In this document: one piece after another, positions 16,637 through 24,463 of the stretch
Layout of the letters: each line of letters begins with the position of its first letter
Position numbering within the stretch: the stretch's first letter is position 1
From: Paenibacillus sp. 1_12
GTDB taxonomy: Bacteria; Bacillota; Bacilli; Paenibacillales; NBRC-103111
Direction of reading: 5' to 3'
NCBI RefSeq assembly: GCF_900114475.1
Contig: NZ_FOTE01000010.1
Location: 124,001-188,000, forward strand
Length of the DNA stretch: 64,000 nucleotides
The notes under the pieces: generated by a model
What the model was told of the DNA's origin: nothing
Database searches by the model: none
Seen by the model: only the letters and a program-made list of their open reading frames with translations
Program-made: the position numbers and the translations under genes

Positions 16637-17638
16637 TTAGAGCTCTACTCGAACACGTTCTCTTGCGGATTTCAAGCAGGCATCGATCACACGCATATTC
16701 AACACAGCATCCGAAGACTCATATCTAAGCGCCGTTCCGTCCAGAATACTGTGCCCCAGATCATCCGCTTGTAGCGCATATTGATTGACGAGAGGCACCT
16801 CGACTTCCCTGCGCTGTCCGCCCACTGTAACAAAAAAATGATCATCTGCATGTTGACGGGTTACATAGGCGCTTGGCACTTCAATTCGGCCATCCGTCCC
16901 CAGGATTTCAAACACATTACGCCCAGCTGCCCACATGCCGCAGTCGAAGGTCAAAGCGACACTATTAGGAAATTCCAAAATGCCCGATGCCATCATATCC
17001 ACATTGTCGTGGTAGGGTGAAAAGAAAGCGTGTACAGTAGCGGCCTCAGGCTCTTGCCCTAATATCATACGTGCTGTGCTTATCGGATAGACGCCTACAT
17101 CGTAAAGCGAACCGCCACCCATTTCCTGATTGAATCTCACATTACCCTTGTTTTTGGAGCTATTAAATGTAAAAGCGCCGTGGAGACCACGAATTTCTCC
17201 AATTTCACCCGACTGTATAATCTCTTTAATCATCGCATAACGCGGATGATGGCGATGCATGAATGCTTCAATCAGCTTAACACCCGCCTGCTCGCAAGCA
17301 GCTACCATCTCTGCTGCCTCAGTGGCATCCAGTGCAATCGGCTTTTCACACAATACATGTTTACCCGCTTGAGCGGCTTTGATTGTCCACTCCTTATGCA
17401 GGTGATTCGGCAGCGGTATGTAAATGGCATCCAAAGTTTCATCATTTAACAAAGCTTCATAGCTGCCATATGCAGTAGGAATATGAAATTGATCCGCTGT
17501 TATCCTTGCATTTTCTTCGTTACGACTTGCGATTGCAGCAACTTCACCGGTTTGCGATTGTTGAATTCCTGGAATAACTGCTCTCTTGGCAATAGCTGCG
17601 CATCCGAGTATTCCCCAACGCAATTTTTTCTGCGACAT
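16637..17638 (-). CDS. Gfo/Idh/MocA family oxidoreductase
   Basis: A 333-aa NAD(P)-dependent dehydrogenase. The N-terminal Rossmann motif is LRWGILGCAAIAK; the family mark CEKPIALD follows at about residue 95; the C-terminal domain contains GGGSLYDVGVYP and the substrate-binding HRHHPRY region. Members act on sugars, inositols or dihydrodiols. I prefer the ATG beginning MSQKK; a TTG two codons upstream is closer to the GAGGAG and may also be used. It is divergent from the AraC regulator gene, which may control it together with the aldo/keto reductase downstream. Confidence 0.9.
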   Translation of the reverse strand: MSQKKLRWGILGCAAIAKRAVIPGIQQSQTGEVAAIASRNEENARITADQFHIPTAYGSYEALLNDETLDAIYIPLPNHLHKEWTIKAAQAGKHVLCEKPIALDATEAAEMVAACEQAGVKLIEAFMHRHHPRYAMIKEIIQSGEIGEIRGLHGAFTFNSSKNKGNVRFNQEMGGGSLYDVGVYPISTARMILGQEPEAATVHAFFSPYHDNVDMMASGILEFPNSVALTFDCGMWAAGRNVFEILGTDGRIEVPSAYVTRQHADDHFFVTVGGQRREVEVPLVNQYALQADDLGHSILDGTALRYESSDAVLNMRVIDACLKSARERVRVEL

Positions 17639-17769
17639 GTACAATCCATCTCCTCAACCATTTGTGTTAGTAAGACTATATTGCTATTATATTGAATGCT
17701 TATTAAAATGAAAATAGAAGATTTTTGCACATGTCTACAACTATATTGTCCTCTAGAGAGGTCGTGCAT

Positions 17770-18609
17770 ATGAAAAAACAGCGAATGCTTCCGACATTGT
17801 CCGAGCATGTTTATTTTTGCTTACCTGAATCCGTTGGCTGGTACCAGCAGGACCCCTTCCATTCTGTGGACCGACAGAAAGGAGCACTGAATAATTTCAG
17901 CATCCATCTCATTATTAGCGGTAAAGGCTATGTAGAGACTGCTTATGATAAACAGATGCTAACCGCTGGCGATGCTTTTCTTTATTTTCCACTTCAGCGG
18001 CAGCGCTATTACTCTTCTCAGGAAGATCCATGGGAAATTCGCTGGGTTCACTTTTATGGCTCCAGGCTTAGCGATTATTTGCTTGAAAGAGGCCTGCACC
18101 AATCTCATTTGTGGACAGTTCGCCAGTTGAAGCCGCTTGAGCGTGCTCTCGATGAACTGCTTCTGGAAGCTGAATTGAGCACGCTGTTCGAAATGACCAG
18201 ACTGTCGACGCTCACCTACGCCGTGATTGCTGAATTCGTCAATCAAGCTGTTCCATTGTCTACACAAAGAACGGCCGCGACCTCTGAGCTGATTTTGCAG
18301 CTTCTTCCGCGTATCCAGCAGGAGGCATGCAAACCGTTTGAGCTAGATTACTGGTCTGAGCAGACGGGAGTCAGCACTTATTACTTTTGCAAGCTTTTCC
18401 GTAAAGTGACTCAAATGACGCCAATGACTTACGTTACGCTATGCCGCCTGCAAAAAGCCAAGCAATGGCTGCTCGAGAAAAAGGAAATGACCGTACGTCA
18501 AATTTCGTTCGATGCCGGCTATCCTAGCACAAGCTATTTCAACAAGCGATTTCTTGAGCAGGAAGGGATGACCCCTACGGAATATCGAGAGCTCTATTGG
18601 AAGCATTAA
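17770..18609 (+). CDS. AraC-family transcriptional regulator
   Basis: A 279-aa one-component regulator. The N-terminal half is a cupin-like sensing domain (HLIISGKGYVETAYDKQMLTAGDAFLYFP), and the C-terminal ~100 residues form the AraC double helix-turn-helix (LDYWSEQTGVSTYYFCKLFR then VRQISFDAGYPSTSYFNKRF). I chose the ATG beginning MKKQR, which has GAGAGG 8 nt upstream; upstream starts lack this. It is divergent from the Gfo/Idh and aldo/keto reductase genes and likely responds to a sugar to activate them. Confidence 0.9.
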   Translation: MKKQRMLPTLSEHVYFCLPESVGWYQQDPFHSVDRQKGALNNFSIHLIISGKGYVETAYDKQMLTAGDAFLYFPLQRQRYYSSQEDPWEIRWVHFYGSRLSDYLLERGLHQSHLWTVRQLKPLERALDELLLEAELSTLFEMTRLSTLTYAVIAEFVNQAVPLSTQRTAATSELILQLLPRIQQEACKPFELDYWSEQTGVSTYYFCKLFRKVTQMTPMTYVTLCRLQKAKQWLLEKKEMTVRQISFDAGYPSTSYFNKRFLEQEGMTPTEYRELYWKH

Positions 18610-18656
18610 AGTTCCGATCAACTCAGCCAAACAACAACTTTCCGTTCATCCACCGC

Positions 18657-18685
18657 TTGCAAGCGTACCAAGATAGCTGCATAAT
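18657..18685 (+). promoter_or_regulatory. Sigma-A-like promoter for topB
   Basis: TTGCAA (18657-18662), a 17-bp spacer and CATAAT (18680-18685), about 70 bp before the topB start. Confidence 0.5.
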
Positions 18686-18753
18686 GAACTCAATCATTGT
18701 ATGATCAACTAAACACCATTCTACTACTACACAGATTTACGGAGGAGCTTGTT

Positions 18754-20913
18754 ATGAAATCACTTGTACTTGCAGAAAAGCCGAGCGTCGCCAAAGAAAT
18801 CGCGCGTGTACTCGGCTGCAACCAGAAGCAAAAGCATTATATGGAGGGACCCAAGCATGTCGTGACCTGGGCTTTGGGCCATCTTGTAACTTTGGCTGAA
18901 CCTGAGGATTATGATGCCAAATACAAAGCTTGGGAGCTCGACCAGCTTCCGCTGCTGCCAGAACGAATGAAGCTTAAGGTCATTAAAGAAACGACACCGC
19001 AGTTTCGTGCTATCGCACAACTAGCCAAACGTAATGATTTGAATCAGCTTATCATCGCAACCGATGCTGGTCGTGAAGGTGAACTGGTCGCTCGTTGGAT
19101 TATGGAAGAAATCAACTGGCGCAAACCTTTTCAACGCTTGTGGATTTCCTCGCAAACCGATAAAGCGATTTTAGAGGGATTTGCCAAGCTGAAGCCAGGC
19201 CGTGACTATGACAACCTGTATCAATCTGCTGTTTGCCGCGCAGAAGCAGATTGGCTGATAGGACTCAATATTACACGGGCGCTTACCTGCAAATACAATG
19301 CGCAATTGGCTGCAGGACGTGTACAGACCCCTACCCTATCGATGCTGATGGAAAGAGAAAATGAAATTCGTGCATTTCAATCCAAGGACTACTGGCTGCT
19401 GCGGACACAGCTTGGTGGTTTTCAAGCCATGTGGCGAGGCAAGCAAAATCCCGATGGTCGATTGTTCGACAAGGCAGCCGCTGACGCTTTATTAAATCGG
19501 GTAAAAGGCGCTGATGCAAAAGTAGCTCAATTGAAAATGACCGAGAAGTCAGAGCCTCACCCGTTAGCTTACGATTTGACTGAGCTGCAAAGAGACGCCA
19601 ATCGTAAATACGGTTTTTCAGCCAAACAAACCTCAAATCTGCTGCAGCGTCTGTATGAGCAATACAAGTTGGTTACGTATCCGAGAACGGACTCCAGATA
19701 TTTGACGTCCGATATGATTCCAACACTAAAGGGTCGATTGGACAGCATTTGTATACAAACCTATGCAGGCCTAGTCAGACCATTGCTTAACAAACCTTTG
19801 AATATAACCAAACGGATCGCGGATGACAGTGAAGTATCAGATCATCATGCCATCATTCCGACCGAGCAAACACCGCTGCTTCATATTCTAAGCCATGATG
19901 AACGTCGATTGTATGATCTGATCGCGCGGCGTTTTATCGCCTTATTTTATCCCGCGTATCGTTATGACGAAACTGCTGTCACGATAGATATAGGTGGAGA
20001 AAGCTTTTATGCCAAGGGTCGCGTTACGAAGGATGCCGGCTGGAAAATCGTTTATGGGCAGGAGTCGATCTCTTCTGAGCAAGAGGACGATGATATTCGG
20101 GATGATGATTCAGGTGGCTCCCAATCCTTACCTAAGTTGCAGTCAGGAGAAGTGTTCAAAGATCATCGCAGCACTTTAGAAAAGCATGCAACCAAGCCCC
20201 CTTCCCGATATACCGAAGCCACATTGCTGTCTGTCATGGAGAAGCATAAATTGGGTACGCCTGCTACCCGTGCCGATATTATTGAAAAGCTGCTTTCCAC
20301 CGATACCATCGAGCGGAAAATGAATGTGCTTCAGCCAACTGGCAAGGGTGCACAGTTAATTGAGCTGGTCGTTCCCTCACTGCGATCACCGGAGTTGACT
20401 GCCAAGTGGGAGCTGGAGCTTGAACATATCGCCAAAGGAACTGGCAGCATGAAAACTTTTCTCAAAGGTATTCGTGAGCAAACGACAGCCATGGTTCAAG
20501 TCGTCAAACAAAGTACAATCGAATACAAACCGCATAATCTTACCCATTCCAAATGTCCGGATTGCGGGAAAAACTTACAGGAAATCAAGAGTAAGCGCGG
20601 CAAGCTGCTTGTATGTATCGACAGAGAGTGCGGCTATAAACGGGCAGGCGAACCCATGCTGTCCAACAAACGTTGTGCGCAATGCCATAAGAAAATGGAA
20701 ATTCACACCGGAAAAGCTGGGAAATATGCGCAATGCCGTCATTGCAACGTCATCGAAATGCTGAGTGATGAGCCACGTGCAGGGGGAAAAGCTGCCAAAA
20801 GAAACAGTGCACAGCTCATCAACCAATTTAGCGATAACGTGGCTGTAGGCTCCAGTCTGGAAGAAGCGCTGAAAGCAGCGATGCAAAAGAAGCAGAACCC
20901 CGAATCATCCTAA
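18754..20913 (+). CDS. topB: DNA topoisomerase III
   Basis: A 719-aa type IA topoisomerase that passes single strands to relax and decatenate DNA. The Toprim domain has the E of AEKPSVAKEIA at the N terminus and DAGREGELVARW near residue 107. The catalytic tyrosine is in TYPRTDSRYL near residue 310. The C terminus carries two zinc-ribbon-like Cys clusters (CPDCGKN...CIDREC and CAQCHKKM...CRHC). The ATG with GGAGG 8 nt upstream is used here; the frame is open further upstream but lacks a signal. A terminator follows. This type often exists in a second, mobile-element form, but nothing mobile is seen here. Confidence 0.95.
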   Translation: MKSLVLAEKPSVAKEIARVLGCNQKQKHYMEGPKHVVTWALGHLVTLAEPEDYDAKYKAWELDQLPLLPERMKLKVIKETTPQFRAIAQLAKRNDLNQLIIATDAGREGELVARWIMEEINWRKPFQRLWISSQTDKAILEGFAKLKPGRDYDNLYQSAVCRAEADWLIGLNITRALTCKYNAQLAAGRVQTPTLSMLMERENEIRAFQSKDYWLLRTQLGGFQAMWRGKQNPDGRLFDKAAADALLNRVKGADAKVAQLKMTEKSEPHPLAYDLTELQRDANRKYGFSAKQTSNLLQRLYEQYKLVTYPRTDSRYLTSDMIPTLKGRLDSICIQTYAGLVRPLLNKPLNITKRIADDSEVSDHHAIIPTEQTPLLHILSHDERRLYDLIARRFIALFYPAYRYDETAVTIDIGGESFYAKGRVTKDAGWKIVYGQESISSEQEDDDIRDDDSGGSQSLPKLQSGEVFKDHRSTLEKHATKPPSRYTEATLLSVMEKHKLGTPATRADIIEKLLSTDTIERKMNVLQPTGKGAQLIELVVPSLRSPELTAKWELELEHIAKGTGSMKTFLKGIREQTTAMVQVVKQSTIEYKPHNLTHSKCPDCGKNLQEIKSKRGKLLVCIDRECGYKRAGEPMLSNKRCAQCHKKMEIHTGKAGKYAQCRHCNVIEMLSDEPRAGGKAAKRNSAQLINQFSDNVAVGSSLEEALKAAMQKKQNPESS

Positions 20914-20926
20914 TCAAATTAAAATA

Positions 20927-20961
20927 CCCCATCAGCCTTAGTCTGTGTAGGCTTGATGGGG
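20927..20961. terminator. Bidirectional terminator between topB and the P-loop kinase gene
   Basis: CCCCATCA(GCC) pairs with (GGC)TTGATGGGG across a 12-nt loop. It lies between two convergent genes; the minus-strand side continues TATTTTAATTT. Confidence 0.7.
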
Positions 20962-20973
20962 ATTGTTTGATTT

Positions 20974-21600
20974 TCACTCTTCATTCCTCTCAGCATTAAG
21001 GCTGGAGCTTCCATAAATAAACCTTTCAACGGACATAAAACTATCATCGGTTATTGGAACTGATGGAACTGAGTTATTATAATAAAAAATATGTGAAATA
21101 GGGATATCCCAATGAATATCACGGATGGCAAGCGTTTGGCTGAAAACATTCCAATTGTCCAGCTTCCAGTCATCCAGTGACAAGCCTCTTTCCTTAATAC
21201 GCTGATAATAGCTCAAGCTGTCTGCAAGATGAACAAAAACAACCTTGACTTCAACATTTTCTACTGAAGCACCTATGCTTTCAAGCTCTTTTACCAGCCA
21301 CTCCGGGCTCTCGGTCTCCTTAGTAAAAGGCCCGATTACATAGGCATCTGTCCCCAGTTCGATATTTTCCAATGCGGCATCCATCGTGATCCGATAGCCC
21401 AAATCACGGCAGAGTGACTTATATGTAGCAGAATCACGATCCTCTGGGTCCAGACCGGCTAGCTTCATCAATGCAGCTGCTGCTGGCCTTAGCATGGTAT
21501 CCATATCAAATAAAGCCGCACGGTACCGTTTGGCCAAGGTTTTTGCGATGGTTGTTTTACCGGCCCCTGCTGGACCTAAGAAAAATACAAGTTTACGCAT
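20974..21600 (-). CDS. P-loop kinase-like AAA family ATPase
   Basis: A 208-aa protein with a Walker A motif GPAGAGKTT at residues 9-17 and a DMDTMLRPA segment shortly after, as in small-molecule or shikimate-like kinases. The middle contains VVFVHLADSLSYYQRIKERG, a lid-like region. It likely phosphorylates a small metabolite or RNA end, but the substrate cannot be named. The ORF stands alone after the convergent topB gene, with a weak GGAGG-like signal (GAGGAGGACG) before its ATG. Confidence 0.8.
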   Translation of the reverse strand: MRKLVFFLGPAGAGKTTIAKTLAKRYRAALFDMDTMLRPAAAALMKLAGLDPEDRDSATYKSLCRDLGYRITMDAALENIELGTDAYVIGPFTKETESPEWLVKELESIGASVENVEVKVVFVHLADSLSYYQRIKERGLSLDDWKLDNWNVFSQTLAIRDIHWDIPISHIFYYNNSVPSVPITDDSFMSVERFIYGSSSLNAERNEE

Positions 21601-21691
21601 TCTAAGTGACGTCCTCCTCCAATCTAGAAGTAAGGTAAATAAGTCTCAGCTGCGCTCCAGAACACCACGGTCGCTCTATTTTACCGAGCCT

Positions 21692-22003
21692 CTAACTAAC
21701 CAGTGACAGCAGCTTAGGCTTAACGTTTTCTTCATAAAAATGAATAAGCTGTGCCTTCTCATCAGCTGTAAATTGGTACTCACAGTCACGCCCTTCATCC
21801 TGTGGTACCATTTGCGCAATTTCTCCTGAGTATGTACAAAAAATCAACGCCGTCAATTCTGTGAAATCGTCAGGAAGTGTCAAACCCTGCTCCAACTCAA
21901 AATGCAGCTCCACATCGATCCACTGCTTATCGCGAATCTCGACAGTTGCCCGTATCTGCTGAAACCGCAATTCTGCATAATCCAATGAGCCGAATTGAAT
22001 CAT
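21692..22003 (-). CDS. Hypothetical protein, 103 aa
   Basis: A small acidic protein, not recognised. I chose the ATG beginning MIQFGSLDY, which has GGAGG 8 nt upstream, rather than a longer form that would overlap the epimerase gene. It has alternating strand-like segments (ELRFQQIRATVEIRDKQWIDVEL) and a helical C terminus (ADEKAQLIHFYEENVKPKLL), with no membrane segment. It begins about 25 bp after the epimerase stop and is probably cotranscribed with it. Confidence 0.7.
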   Translation of the reverse strand: MIQFGSLDYAELRFQQIRATVEIRDKQWIDVELHFELEQGLTLPDDFTELTALIFCTYSGEIAQMVPQDEGRDCEYQFTADEKAQLIHFYEENVKPKLLSLVS

Positions 22004-22026
22004 TTTATTACCTCCATTTATCTTTT

Positions 22027-22926
22027 CTACTTTCGCGTTTTCAAAAGATGAGCGCAAGCCATATCGATCGTTGGATATAGATATGAAAAATCATAGTCAA
22101 TAGCCAATAGAGGAATAACTCGTTGACCTTTTAGCAGCAAAATCGACATCTCCCCAAACATAAGTTTCATCATAAAAGCAGGAACCGGAAACCAATGCCG
22201 GGTACGCAGTGCTTTGGCTATCGCTTTACCCATTTCATCATTCGTCACTGGCTGCGGGGCTGTTGCATTAATTTGCTCAATAATATCCTCATTCTCAATA
22301 CAAAACTCAATTAGTCGGCAAAGATCCAGAATGTGAATCCATGAAATAACCTGATTCCCGCTGCCAACTCGCCCTCCAAAGCCAAGCTTATAAGGCATTA
22401 ACAACTTGGGGAAAGCGCCACCATCGAGACCAAGAACAATACCCAATCGCAGCTTTACGATTCTTGTATTCCGAATTTCATCCATCGCCGCTTCCCATTT
22501 CTCTACGACACCCGAAAGAAAGTCCTCAACATTCGGTTCACTGTGCTCGACAAAGCTCCCACGTTCCGAGGTTCCATAAATTGAGACGCCTGAGGCATTG
22601 ATAACGACAGACGGTTTTTGCTCCATACGCGCTACAATATCAGCAATTTGTGCAACGGCTTCAAGTCGTGAATTCAGTATTCTTTCCTTGGCTGCATCGG
22701 TCCAACGCTGATTGATTGATTCACCCGCTAAATTAACGATCACATCCGTTCCTGTCATAACCTTAATATCGTTTTTCAATTCTGACCATGTAGCGTGCCG
22801 AATTAAAGGATTCGTGGAGGTGAGTTTTTTTCGAGAAATCAAGATCAGTGAATATTTACGTTCAAGAAAATATTGGGTCAGATGCTGACCAATAAATCCT
22901 GAACTGCCTGCTATGGCAATTTTCAT
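22027..22926 (-). CDS. TIGR01777-family NAD-dependent epimerase (SDR39U1/YfcH-like)
   Basis: A 299-aa extended short-chain dehydrogenase. It starts MKIAIAGSSGFIG with the nucleotide-binding motif at residues 7-13. The patterns VIVNLAGESINQRWT, NASGVSIYG and the C-terminal DUF1731-like region are those of the YfcH/SDR39U1 group, often linked to cell-division or lipid metabolism but of uncertain substrate. The start given has AAGGTGG about 11 nt upstream. A longer frame exists but adds a poorly conserved hydrophobic leader. It may share a transcript with the 103-aa gene downstream. Confidence 0.85.
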   Translation of the reverse strand: MKIAIAGSSGFIGQHLTQYFLERKYSLILISRKKLTSTNPLIRHATWSELKNDIKVMTGTDVIVNLAGESINQRWTDAAKERILNSRLEAVAQIADIVARMEQKPSVVINASGVSIYGTSERGSFVEHSEPNVEDFLSGVVEKWEAAMDEIRNTRIVKLRLGIVLGLDGGAFPKLLMPYKLGFGGRVGSGNQVISWIHILDLCRLIEFCIENEDIIEQINATAPQPVTNDEMGKAIAKALRTRHWFPVPAFMMKLMFGEMSILLLKGQRVIPLLAIDYDFSYLYPTIDMACAHLLKTRK

Positions 22927-23028
22927 CCGTGGTTTCGCCACCTTCGATTGATGTGTGTTACTTATTATATAACAAACTACTGCAAAGAACCAAAATTGTT
23001 CTTGAATCAGCAGCATTGATGTTCAAAT

Positions 23029-23133
23029 AAAAAAAGACCGGAATCCCAGTAACTGAAGCGTGAACCGAACACAAGCACTCTTAAAGTGTTGATAATCCGG
23101 GGCACAACTGCTACTAACGGACTCTGGTCTTTT
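23029..23133 (-). terminator. Long structured terminator after the esterase gene
   Basis: Outer arms at 23032-23046 and 23119-23133 pair over 15 bp with two mismatches; the minus strand ends in seven T. The 72-nt inner part contains a further stem CACTT/GAGTG (TTAAAG centre). Unusually long for an ordinary terminator. Confidence 0.65.
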
Positions 23134-23136
23134 GGC

Positions 23137-23928
23137 TTAATGGGCTAAATAGGAATGTAAAAAACGCAAAGCATCCGGCAGATGCTCTTTCCAATATGTC
23201 CAAGTGTGCTCGCCTTCAAACTGCTCGTACGTGTGCGTGTAGCCAATAGTCTCTAGATGATGATGAAAATCCTGATTCATTGTGTACAAATAATCACTTG
23301 TTCCACAATTCATATACAAAGCAGGAGGTAGACCCTCCTGCAGACGCAAGTTGGCCACAAGCTGAATATCATACGACTGCGAATAGGGTCCATGGATAGG
23401 TCCGATCATCCGGCTAATATCCGATCGTGCAAATTGGTCTCTCAAATACTGACTTGATACCAGACCTCCTGAAAGACTTGCCGCTGCCCCGAAAAGCTCA
23501 GGATGCCTTAGTGCAAGACATACGGCCCCAAATCCGCCCATCGACAAACCACACAGAACCCGCTGATTGCAGCTGCTGATCGTTCGATATTGCTTGTCAA
23601 TTTCAGGAACAAGATCATATATAAAATATTGTTCAAAGTTGCCTGTACCATCATACCAATCCATATAATAGGTTCCTTGACCGTAACCCCCGTCATTCGG
23701 CATAACAACAATACTCGGAACGAGCTCGCCGCTGTTTATGAGCTGATCCAGTGTTTGCTCGGCATTCCCTTTGGTTAGCCAACTGGATTCACTACCGTGC
23801 ATACCATGCAGTAAATAAATAACCGGGTAGCGCTGCTCCGATTCCTCATACCCTGCAGGCACGTAAACAAAGCATGACTTCCGAGCGTACAATGCTCCAG
23901 AGAAGAAAGAATGCGGTTGAATGCTCAA
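23137..23928 (-). CDS. Esterase D / PF00756-type alpha/beta hydrolase
   Basis: A 263-aa alpha/beta hydrolase. The oxyanion strand is VIYLLHGMHGSESSW, the nucleophile is S129 in GLSMGG, and the C-terminal catalytic His is in GEHTWTYW near residue 243; an Asp in CGTSDYLY is a candidate third member. The family includes esterase D (S-formylglutathione hydrolase), feruloyl esterases and antigen-85-like enzymes. There is no signal peptide, so it is cytoplasmic. It starts 25 bp downstream of the bacilliredoxin gene stop, suggesting cotranscription. Confidence 0.87.
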   Translation of the reverse strand: MSIQPHSFFSGALYARKSCFVYVPAGYEESEQRYPVIYLLHGMHGSESSWLTKGNAEQTLDQLINSGELVPSIVVMPNDGGYGQGTYYMDWYDGTGNFEQYFIYDLVPEIDKQYRTISSCNQRVLCGLSMGGFGAVCLALRHPELFGAAASLSGGLVSSQYLRDQFARSDISRMIGPIHGPYSQSYDIQLVANLRLQEGLPPALYMNCGTSDYLYTMNQDFHHHLETIGYTHTYEQFEGEHTWTYWKEHLPDALRFLHSYLAH

Positions 23929-23952
23929 AAGGGTCTATCCTCCCCGTCTAGC

Positions 23953-24294
23953 TTAATTAAGAACGGCTGTAATGTGAGCCTCAGTTACAGCCCAATGTGA
24001 GGTATTCCAAACCGATTCTTTATCTTTCACATACAAAATTTGCGGAGAAGCATGCTTGATGCCTGTATCCTCAGCAATTTGGTTGGAAACCGGACGGGAT
24101 TCAATAACCTTAACAAGCACATATTCAACCTGTTCGTTCGGTTGTTTTTTTAAATAGTTTTCAAACTCCTGCAGGGCGTTAGCACTAACTGGGCAGGTCG
24201 TACTATGCTTAAGCACAACAACCGGCTTTTCCGATGAGCCTTCAAATAATTGGTTCCACTCGTCTTGACTATCAATTTCTCTCCATTGGGTCAT
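23953..24294 (-). CDS. ytxJ: Bacilliredoxin-like protein (YtxJ/BrxC family)
   Basis: A 113-aa thioredoxin-fold protein with a single active-site cysteine, C34 in KHSTTCPVS. This TCPVS motif marks the monothiol YtxJ/BrxC family, which removes bacillithiol from oxidised proteins. Its presence implies that the organism uses bacillithiol as its low-molecular-weight thiol. The rest (YVLVKVIESRPVSNQIA, then HASPQILYVKDKESVW) fits the family, with the cis-Pro segment SPQI. The ATG is preceded by GAGGAATCGAT. It leads a likely two-gene transcript with the esterase. Confidence 0.9.
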   Translation of the reverse strand: MTQWREIDSQDEWNQLFEGSSEKPVVVLKHSTTCPVSANALQEFENYLKKQPNEQVEYVLVKVIESRPVSNQIAEDTGIKHASPQILYVKDKESVWNTSHWAVTEAHITAVLN

Positions 24295-24368
24295 ATCGAT
24301 TCCTCCATCATTCTAAATATATTTTTTGTGTTTAACAATCAATTTACGCTTATTCGTCGTAAAATTGA

Positions 24369-24401
24369 AGGCATCCACAGCTTCACAGCCTGGGGATGCC
24401 T
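24369..24401 (-). terminator. Probable terminator at the end of the exporter operon
   Basis: AGGCATCC and GGATGCCT form a perfect 8-bp stem with an inner CAG/CTG pairing. The minus-strand side continues TTCAATTTTACG, so termination may be modest. Confidence 0.45.
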
Positions 24402-24463
24402 AAGGAGTAGCGTAGTCGCCGCCTCTTTTCTATTATTATTTTACCATATTCATGTTTGATAAA

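Noticed and set aside
18754-20913. Topoisomerase III as sign of an integrative element
   Set aside because: No integrase, relaxase, transfer genes or attachment sites are present around it; it is the chromosomal form by context.
21692-22057. Longer 121-aa version of the hypothetical gene
   Set aside because: The extra N terminus overlaps the epimerase gene and lacks a ribosome-binding site; an internal ATG has GGAGG.
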